Below, in pieces: positions 17,149-24,251 of a stretch of DNA of 24,251 nt (within the stretch, counting starts at the first letter, position 1; the number at the start of each line of letters is the position of its first letter). A program made the position numbers and the translations under genes. A model generated the notes under the pieces. That model was given only the letters and a program-made list of their open reading frames with translations, made no database searches and was not told where the DNA came from. This stretch comes from Bdellovibrionales bacterium (GTDB lineage Bacteria > Bdellovibrionota > Bdellovibrionia > Bdellovibrionales > UBA1609), in assembly GCA_016714165.1 (NCBI GenBank), contig JADJNU010000011.1:1-24251 (forward strand). The letters run 5' to 3'.

Positions 17149-18980
17149 ATGGGTAAATCGCGTCGGCCAGGCCTGCTTTCTATTTGTGTTATTTTCCTGG
17201 TCCCATATATTTTCTCAATTTATCCTTGGTGGCTTAGCAAGTGAAGAGAACCCCAAATCTCGTGGGGGGTTGATCTTTCGAAACATTCAGATCGTTTGAG
17301 TCGTCATATGGCGGCGCAGTTATCCTACCTCTGGTTCAGATTTTAAACAATATCGTCGGCGCCAATCAGATCCTGTTTGGCGGTCCAGCGGATTCGAAGA
17401 GGGCTTCCAGGAGCCGTTCTTGGCAGCCCCAAGTAGGGAATGGGATCCGGTTCGACAAGAATGGCAAGACTATCGAAAAACTGGACTCGCGATGCTGCTA
17501 TCACGATGCGGTTAGTGTTTAGAATAATGGCCAAAGGAGAATTGGATTATCTTCCCGCAGAACGCAAAATGGATCTTGCCAGGGCCTATGTGCAATTTTG
17601 TGAAAAGGCCCAAAGCATTCATTTAAGGATGGGAAATATGATTTAGGTCATGCTCTTGTCATGCCCGATGGCAAACCAAATCCCAATGAATGGGGTTATC
17701 CTCAAATGACGGGCCGCCTTTGCAAGTCATCGCACTTCGAAGTTCTCAGCTGATGAAAGAATTAGGCCTTGTCGACATTCCGTTGCAGAGACTCATTTTG
17801 ACGGTAATGAAACGTAACATCGACTATATGGTAGAGCATTATGATAATCCCGCGGTCGAGCGATGGGAAGAAGAGAAGGCACAAGCGCATTTTTCAATTT
17901 CAGTTGAGATGCTGCGAGGATTGCACACGGCCTACGCTTCTGCTGAGATGTTTGATCCCTCTTTGAATGCTCGAGTGGCTCTCAATCCGTCAATTTTGTT
18001 ACCAGCCATGATTGATTTAGCTAACAAAATCGAAGAGCGCTTTATAGGCGTTGGCGCAGGATTCATTCCGGCCAAATACGATATGATTCCGGATGGCAGC
18101 ACGGTTAGAAATAAAACATCGCGGTTGGATATGCAGGTCATTATGACCTCTATCGCAATGAACAAATACTGGGAGACGAACATTCCTCAGGTGACAGAAG
18201 ATTTTATTTACCCGCCCAGTCATCCGTTGATGCGTGCTACTTTTGACAGGCTGAGAGAGGACTTTAGGCACCGTTATAATGTGAATCAGCATGGGGTTGA
18301 TTCGGAGAGTGGCCTTCACCTGCCAGGAGTATTGTTTGGGCGATATGCGGAAGCCCCTCATTTTGACGGGAGTCCCTGGTTTATTACGACCTTTGCCGCA
18401 ATTCAGTATTTACTTTGGGACGCAGTTCAAATTCAATTCCTCCTTTGGTCATTTCGGATGTTGATTTGCCTTATTTTCAACATCTTGATACGGGGCTGGA
18501 CGCAAAGGTTTTGGTGCCGGGTGTCTATGCGGGAAACAGCGAAGTTCGAACAAAGGTTCGTGATGCACTTGTTAGGTCTGTTGAAGAGATTTTCTTTCGT
18601 TTGATGGTCCATACGGGAAGTGAGCTTTCTTTGACCGAGGTTTTAAAGAAAGTGGATGGATTTAAGTGGGGAATACATGAACTCACTTAGAGTCATGTCG
18701 AGTTCGTAAAGACAAAGCGAATGTTCGAAAGAGCACAGGAAGAGTTTGGTCTTAAATTGAGTTTTAATGTGAACGGTCCCGTATCGACTGCTGTGGAGAC
18801 GGCAGTTTTCAGGGGGGGGGGCAACTTCTGCATGGTACTAGCAGTAGAACAGCAGGGATGGTCGCAGTAGCTCCTCCAGTTGAGGAGGCTCCGGGCTCGC
18901 CAGGACAGCGGTCTCTTTGTAGGATGTTGTTAGGACATGAGGGCGGCTCAGCATCAGGTGATTTGGCTTTTGCTCAATAA
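17149..18980 (+). CDS. Secreted GH15 glucoamylase (glucan 1,4-alpha-glucosidase), frameshifted
   Basis: Exo-acting glycoside hydrolase family 15 enzyme that releases glucose from alpha-glucans; about 610 residues. ATG 17149 gives a signal sequence (LLSICVIFLV). Joined frames show the GH15 landmarks in order: GGAVILPLVQILNNIVGANQ, SPGAVLAAPSREWDP, NWTRDAAITMRLV, WGYPQNDGPPLQVIALRS, RWEEEKAQAHFSISVEMLRGL (catalytic acid region), SRLDMQVIMTSI, YPPSHPLMRATFDRLRED, RHRYNVNQ, GVLFGRYAEA and GSPWFITTFAA, then NSEVRTKVRDALVRSVEEI and HELT.SHVEF, which is the catalytic base motif (eELTWSya). The Trp codon there reads TAG (18688-18690). One A is missing at 17704-17706 in the PQNDGP motif. The C-terminus after the G10 run (18812-18821) is ambiguous; one frame reaches TAA 18980. 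Transcribed divergently from the ABC-F gene. Confidence 0.85.
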
Positions 18981-19206
18981 GCGCAGCGGAGCAGATTTCT
19001 CTGTAGTTAAAGAGATCGTTGAGCTCTCTGACTGGCGGCCACGCCCACCAGCTGGCTGGGAAGCTGCTTCAAACCTCACAGACTATCTGCGGGACCCAAT
19101 TTTTAGGTTCATAGGATGTGGGATATCAGTTTCTTATTCTATTGAAGGTTTCAAGGTAGCCAATAAGAGATTCGACCTTATAAATGACAATCATGTCATG
19201 GGCTAA
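18937..19206 (+). CDS. Open frame after the glucoamylase, possibly its true C-terminus
   Basis: 90 codons from ATG 18937, including GADFSVVKEIVELSDWRP and GWEAASNLTDYLRDP. It overlaps the end of the glucoamylase in another frame, has no ribosome binding site and could be the continuation of that protein after one more indel. No family recognised. From 19207 to 19346 I see nothing. Confidence 0.3.
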   Translation: MRAAQHQVIWLLLNKRSGADFSVVKEIVELSDWRPRPPAGWEAASNLTDYLRDPIFRFIGCGISVSYSIEGFKVANKRFDLINDNHVMG

Positions 19207-19346
19207 GTTGTAAACACGTATGTAAAAATAATCATGATTGCAACAGACGCTAAACTTTTTTCTCATAATTATGTTTTGTCTGGACCATAGGAGACTGTGA
19301 TAGGACCACCAAATGATGTATGATGTCAAACTTTGAGTTACCAAAA

Positions 19347-19904
19347 TTAATAAAAATTAGGGAAAGATGGACGATCGTTGATCTCATCATCACGCCACCA
19401 AATAGGTGGCGTGATGATTGCGACTGCCAAAAAGTTGATCATCAACCAATTAGGAATTTGAGCAGATGAACCCAGGGCGGTCCGACATCTTCCAATGATC
19501 TCTTTTGCGGGCTCAATGACAGCAGAGTCTATGGCTCTTCCGACAGGCTGAGCAACGTGAGTGTCGTAGGCCTCCACCGCTCGCTCGGCATTTGCCTGCA
19601 GGCCTTCCAGAATTATATTTGTCCCCCGACTGTGTATCCAGGAGTAAACCAGTTTGTCGCCCACGCCATTCATAGGCTTGATGTTAAAATTCTTCATCAG
19701 TCGATTGTTGAACTCAACGAACGTGATGTGCGCAAATCCTGAAGCGACTAAAATAGCGTAGAGGACAAAGGGCATGTGAATTTGCCAGACATAATAGGCG
19801 ACGGGGTATCCGAACAGGAGAGAATAGTGGAGTATTCTGGCCGTGCGGAAAGAATTGAGGTACGCGTCTGGGATCAGCGGTGGAACGCTCTGCCACTTCT
19901 CCAA
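19347..19904 (-). CDS. Helical membrane protein of unknown function
   Basis: At least 185 residues in one frame. The first in-frame codon is TTG 19904; sequence just upstream in neighbouring frames (SPFLIFSFAIRLLL) looks like an additional membrane segment, so the true start is probably near 20063. Clear hydrophobic segments are RILHYSLLFGYPVAYYVW with FVLYAILVASGFAHI, and WLMINFLAVAIITPPIWW near the C-terminus. Between them is a soluble helical region (GTNIILEGLQANAERAVEAY, PVGRAIDSAVIEPAKEI). It follows the giant membrane protein gene (stop 20113) by about 200 bases on the same strand and probably belongs with it. No family recognised. Confidence 0.6.
   Translation of the reverse strand: MEKWQSVPPLIPDAYLNSFRTARILHYSLLFGYPVAYYVWQIHMPFVLYAILVASGFAHITFVEFNNRLMKNFNIKPMNGVGDKLVYSWIHSRGTNIILEGLQANAERAVEAYDTHVAQPVGRAIDSAVIEPAKEIIGRCRTALGSSAQIPNWLMINFLAVAIITPPIWWRDDEINDRPSFPNFY
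19386..19418. repeat. Perfect 14-bp inverted repeat, 5-base loop, inside a coding 3' end
   Basis: ATCATCACGCCACC, loop AAATA, GGTGGCGTGATGAT. On the minus strand it encodes IITPPIWWRDD of the membrane protein and ends about 40 bases before its stop. There is no T run directly after it on that strand. Confidence 0.85.
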
Positions 19905-20112
19905 AATCCTGTTTTCTCAGAAACTCAGAACTGCAATTACATCCACACCCAGCAACAACCGTATGGCGAAAGAGAAGATGAGAAATGGAGAGTTCCAAAT
20001 CCACCGTCAGGGGACCAACTAAATTGGGGGAATCAGGCTGCTCATGACCGCGAGCACCCTCATGTTGCGAGGGGCGGTGACTTGATCTACAGGAAGGATC
20101 AGGAAATAAATA

Positions 20113-23100
20113 TTATTTCTTAGGTGGTTGGATCTTTTCAAAATCTGTGTAGTTATTCGACAAGAAGTGTTGACATAAATCGGTCACCCTTTGGGCGCCC
20201 GGAACTGATGAGGTAAGCTCGCCAATCTTTCGAAGACCAGTCACTACTCCTTCAGTCCATGTGTAACCACCTAATAAAATACGCGAAAACGAACGAGTAC
20301 CAAATGTCGCTGTCTTCATTTGCTGAAAATTGAGCATCCAGTAACCTAAAATATTTTCATAAGTTTTGTAGAACAAATTAAACCACAGACGCTTGCGCGA
20401 AACCTCCTTGTTCAAATACTCCTAGGCCCTCGGATGAGAAAACGCAAGTGTTCTGGAATATCTTTGGAAAAGTAGCCCGATGCTAACTCGAAAGTTTGCT
20501 CAATTTTCATAGCAAGACCGGTCAAGGGAGTGAAATACGCGAACAAGTAACCCACGACATAGCTATCTAAATCAAAGCGGCCCAAAGTAACCAAATTAAC
20601 CAAAACAAAAGTGGTGAAGGCTGCCCTCATATTGGCCCAAATAAGTTTTGTGTAATGCACTTGATTTTTCCACAAACTATTTTCCTTATCACGAATTGCT
20701 TAAAAAGTAGCGGAAGAAACTGCGCTCTGCGTCCTTTCCTAGAAGGCACATTCTCAAACATTCCTTCGTTCTTTGTGTCCATCTGTAACTTCATCCACAC
20801 ATCATTCAACACCCACTGATGACGCCATAGATAAAACCATTCGAAAACACCATCTTTGACAATGAAACCAAGAATTTTCACTAAACATCTCATCTTGAAT
20901 TGGTTGCAAAGGCCAGATGTGATTCCCGCCATGCAAACAAAGGTAAACATCAACTCTAAGGGCTTGTCTGCACGACGTTCGAGGCAATCATAAGCGCACA
21001 GCATGCCATAGCCTGGCTTGTCTGACTGCTTGGCCGCAATCTGAATACGCTTCACCTGGGGTTATTCTGTGCATCCAGAAACGACACCATACCATCAACC
21101 AGCTTACGTCGAGCGTTATCAGTGGACCAACGCTTGGAAGCCGCAGCCGCAGCGAAATTGTAAACATCTTCAGTAGCCGGATTCGACCAGAGCTTGAGCC
21201 TGTTCTCGCGTGATCGTCACTGCAGCCAATCCACCTGGAGCATCTGGCACTATTGGTCAAAATCGCGCGCGTAACTCCGATATCGGCCATGTATTTTTGA
21301 GTCGACCGCTCAAGCAATTCTTCATAGTACACCCGAAAGAAGGTGCGTTGTTCGTCGGTCAGATCAGATAAGACTTTGTCAGAAATTTTTATCACTGTGC
21401 CGCCATCATAAAAGTTCTTCAGTTCGTCGGCATTTTTCATGTGACGAATGCTCTGATGATACGCCTGTTTCAACGCTTCTCTGCTCAACTCAGTTTCAAC
21501 GCTCAAAAAGGCATCTTCCCAAGCCTGAAGAGCACGCAAATTCGGCCGATCTAAAAACCACATGGCCATCTGACTGACTCGATTACGGTTTCCACCGTTC
21601 AATCGGAAGGTAACTTGCCCTGAGGGCAAGGAACTCCAAAAATTGGGGAATATCAGCCACGCAGCCACAACCGAGGGGCTGTAGACAAAACTGCGAGCGG
21701 CAAACCATGTGTTCCAAATTTTTGTATAGGTTTTTCCTGAAATGGTAAACGTCGCGAAGCTTAAAGAAAGTGGCGCTAGGGCCTGGCCAAAGCTCTCGAT
21801 GCTCACCGATCTTGGTGGTGATCTTTCCGATGTTTTCGTCAGCCACCTTGAAATAAATCCTCTCTCTGTTTCTTTGCTTCAATTTCAGATATTACACGTT
21901 CCAATCTCGGCGTCTTCCTCAGGCGTGAAGTGAATAGTTTTCACCGCTTGGACTGTGTCACGGGCCAAAGCATTCAAATAGTCAGCCTGCAGCTCCTGTT
22001 GTCGGCGTATGAAAGTTACTTTAACGGCAATCCACAAAGAGCCTTCTTTGGAGATAGCCTCTTTGCCAATTTGTTTTTCTCAAATCTTTGGTCAAATAGA
22101 AAGTGTTGGTTAATAGATGAGGTAAACCGATAGCCGCATAAAAGAGTGGTTATAATGGCAGTTAAACCAATTCCAACTTTTGGCAATTGCTCGCTAGTCA
22201 AATAAGCCTCTTTGAAATGAAGAGGGTTAAAGCTCTGTAAACGTGGCCTTGCTCGCCTCACAAAAAGATGTCCAAGATTTTCACCCCACCCAAGACAGTT
22301 TCTAAAACGGTTCGGGTCACATCCAATCTTGATAGAAAAGCACCCAATTCTTGAGGATAAGCTGCACCCAAAGCCAAACCCGTGGCAACGGCCAAACCCA
22401 TTTGGGCGCTCGGATTAGCAGTCATGTGGCGCATGGCTTCGGCTAAGTTTTCACCCATCCGACCCTTGAAGCTTGCAGCCACCAATGCCATGGCTTGTGC
22501 TAACTTCGGAGCTCCCATGGGCTGTGGTGCAGACAATGCCGCCCATAAAATTCTAAAACGAGCTAACAATTTCTTCTGGGTTGCTAGATTGGCGGAAATT
22601 TTTCCGGCCACTTCGTCGATTTTTTTTCAATACTTCTGGCTGCAAATTCTGTTCTAAATTCGCAGCGACTTCCTCCTAGGGTCAGCGAACGAGTAACTCG
22701 TTGTTGATGAATTTGATTTTGATAGTCAGCGACGAATTTAACGAACATTTCGCGCCCGCCAACAGCGCCCTCTGCCTCAGCTTCTAAAGATGCACCTCTC
22801 AGCTCAAGTGATCTCAGAAAATATTCCTGAAAACTCTCAAGCGCGGGCTCCATCCTTGCCAGTTTTCAGGGTCAGCCATCGACACTGAAAGGTTGAATGC
22901 GCTTTGCTGGGCCCCCGCTATAGGCTCTTTAACACTCGCGGGTGCAATTTCCACGCAGCCAAAGAATTTGGCGCAAAATTGCCTGCGTCAACATAAGACG
23001 ACGTTTCGACGGGAATTCTAAATACCGGCAACGCCGTACGGCCCACAGCTGGTCTATAAGCTTTCAAATCGATGAAACTCACAGTTTGCACCGTCGCAGT

Positions 23101-23608
23101 TTTCTGACTGACTTCGTCAATAAAGCTATGTTGGCCATTGGATTCAGTGAACACCACATTGTTGTCAATATACGGAACTGACTTTACTGGCGCATTGAAT
23201 TTAAAAACACTCGTCCTTGATAAGCCAAACGAAAGTACACACTCTGTGGGCCCTGAGCCAAGTACTCCCCGCCTGAGCGAACGTTAAACTCACGAAGACA
23301 AGTTCGTTTTGATCGATCACTTGTACTGCGATGGCACGCACATCTACTTGATGGGGCTTTGTTAAATCATAATTGGTTTGAGCCAACAAACGGAAAGATC
23401 GAGTCGATGATAATTATCTTTGCCAAGAATAGCATCGGCCATGGTGGTGCCTTCGTCCAAAATCGCATTCTTAGCATCGATATCAACAGGTGCGTCTTCA
23501 GATGTCGCCCATGCCTTCTGGATTCCCACCTGGTAAAGGCTGAATCCCCAAAGAAATGGCAACGAAAACCCTAATAAAGCGCTTCCTAGCAAAGAGTCTC
23601 TCAAACAT
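20113..23608 (-). CDS. Very large exported, multi-spanning membrane protein of unknown function
   Basis: About 1,170 residues if the frames form one gene. ATG 23608 follows AGGAGACAAAGATT; MFERLFARKRFIRVFVAISLG is a signal or first membrane segment. The first third is beta-rich and exported-looking: DVRAIAVQVIDQNELVFVSL, YLAQGPQSVYFRLAYQG, VKSVPYIDNNVVFTESN, QHSFIDEVSQKTATVQTV, GRTALPVFRIPVETSSYV, AFNLSVSMADPENWQG. The middle is Ala-rich helical (ALESFQEYFLRSLELRGAS, KISANLATQKKLLARFR, QMGLAVATGLALGAAYP). Membrane segments follow: VGIGLTAIITTLLCGY, SPSVVAAWLIFPNFW, FTTFVLVNLVTLGRF, YVVGYLFAYFTPLTGLAM. Charged helices lie between them (EALKQAYHQSIRHMKNADE, DEQRTFFRVYYEELLE). More than ten frameshifts are needed. 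It could instead be two or three genes; I saw no internal start with a convincing ribosome binding site. Confidence 0.5.
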
Positions 23609-23810
23609 AATCTTTGTCTCCTGTTACGCAATATCTGAAAGATGATTTTCTCTCAAACTTGCAGTCATTGACTCAACCGGTTCTTCCAGTAGCTTGAAAG
23701 GAGCCGTGATGCAACAGGTCGCCTCTTTGGTGGTGATTATTGTTACGGGCGATGAATTCTTTACTGGTCTTCAATTAGAGAAACTTATATTTAGCATTAT
23801 ATAATTTGTT

Positions 23811-24215
23811 TTATCGAACTAGTCTCAGCTGACAAGCGTTTCTCGACTGACTTGACGTAAAATCGTGAACGAGTGAATAATCCAAAAAACGATTTTTCCT
23901 CAAAAGCTCATTTTTTCCTGGCAAGGGAAAAACATTTTGGCTCCAGCTGGTTTCTCTCAGAGAAACCGCTCTTGTAGTTCTCCAATCCAAGGCCCCTCTC
24001 TTTGGAATGAAGCCTTCAGGTAGCGAGTCTATCCAGATTTTTATTTCATTGAAAAAATTGGGCGAGAGAAAGGCCACTGTGGGGAGGGTCGCCATCATTT
24101 CTGACCTGAGATATTCAGGTCGTGTCTTCAAAATGGGCCTCATTTTTTCGACAAGAAGATCTCGGCAATTGTCTGTACCAATTCGATGGCTCAAGATCGT
24201 GGTTCGAAAAATCAT
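23811..24215 (-). CDS. Unknown 134-residue protein
   Basis: ATG 24215 is preceded by GGAGAGGAGTCAA, a good ribosome binding site. The protein has no signal peptide and no recognised family. It includes TDNCRDLLVEKMRPILKT, MMATLPTVAFLSPNFFNEI and WIDSLPEGFIPKRGALDW; the C-terminal third is basic and polar and may be out of frame. It precedes the giant membrane protein by about 200 bases on the same strand; that spacer has a TATAAT-like sequence near 23797 but no clear -35. Confidence 0.5.
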   Translation of the reverse strand: MIFRTTILSHRIGTDNCRDLLVEKMRPILKTRPEYLRSEMMATLPTVAFLSPNFFNEIKIWIDSLPEGFIPKRGALDWRTTRAVSLRETSWSQNVFPLPGKNELLRKNRFLDYSLVHDFTSSQSRNACQLRLVR

Positions 24216-24251
24216 TTGACTCCTCTCCGAAAAAATCGAACTGCATGACTC

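Noticed and set aside
18812..18821. Run of ten G as a phase-variable tract
   Set aside because: Such tracts can switch genes, but in a window full of homopolymer errors the run length cannot be trusted, and the reading frame around it is unresolved.
19776..20123. 115-codon plus-strand open frame
   Set aside because: It overlaps the membrane-protein gene on the minus strand, where hydrophobic segments make better sense, and it has no ribosome binding site.
1..24251. tRNA, rRNA, CRISPR arrays, insertion sequences and prophage genes
   Set aside because: I looked for cloverleaf-like segments, regularly spaced repeats, transposase or integrase motifs and phage structural proteins and saw none.

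Overview
The window reads like a Gram-negative bacterium rich in exported proteins. It has many Sec signal peptides, a small outer-membrane beta-barrel ending in Phe, a secreted astacin protease and a secreted glucoamylase. Base composition is moderate. The mix of predator-style hydrolases and species-specific secreted proteins fits a Bdellovibrionota-like or other deltaproteobacterial lineage, but that is inference; there is no rRNA or marker gene to settle it. The dominant technical feature is that almost every gene, including housekeeping genes (inorganic pyrophosphatase, ABC-F ATPase), is broken by single-base frameshifts. Several of these are one base missing from a homopolymer. I read most breaks as sequencing or assembly indels rather than pseudogenes, and I give gene spans reconstructed across frames.

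Layout. 1-2467 (minus): four consecutive genes forming what looks like a duplicated two-gene module: a secreted cysteine-containing protein with a hydrophobic C-terminal tail, followed by a second protein of unknown function, then the same pair again. 2755-4944 (minus): a possible degenerate low-molecular-weight phosphatase-like protein, a CreA-family periplasmic protein and an exported unknown. 5098-6000 (plus): an exported unknown, divergent from the previous gene, with a hairpin after it. 6078-8229 (minus): small exported unknowns and a nucleotidyltransferase-fold protein. 8431-11745 (plus): a beta-barrel outer-membrane protein, a long-form TrpD-like (glycosyltransferase family 3) protein, and an exported protein made of two copies of one domain.

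11769-16823 (minus): an astacin (M12A) metalloprotease with a duplicated C-terminal repeat region, inorganic pyrophosphatase, and an ABC-F ATPase. 16824-17148 is a divergent intergenic region with a repeated GATTTTA heptamer and a perfect hairpin. 17149-18980 (plus): a secreted GH15 glucoamylase. 19347-24215 (minus): a helical membrane protein, a very large exported/multi-spanning membrane protein of about 1,170 residues, and a 134-residue unknown.

Functionally, ppa and the ABC-F gene are ordinary housekeeping neighbours. The astacin, the glucoamylase and the series of exported proteins suggest extracellular polymer degradation and an elaborate envelope. The least explained parts are the tandem secreted-protein module at the left edge and the giant membrane-protein cluster at the right edge. 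I saw no tRNA, rRNA, CRISPR array, transposase or phage gene.
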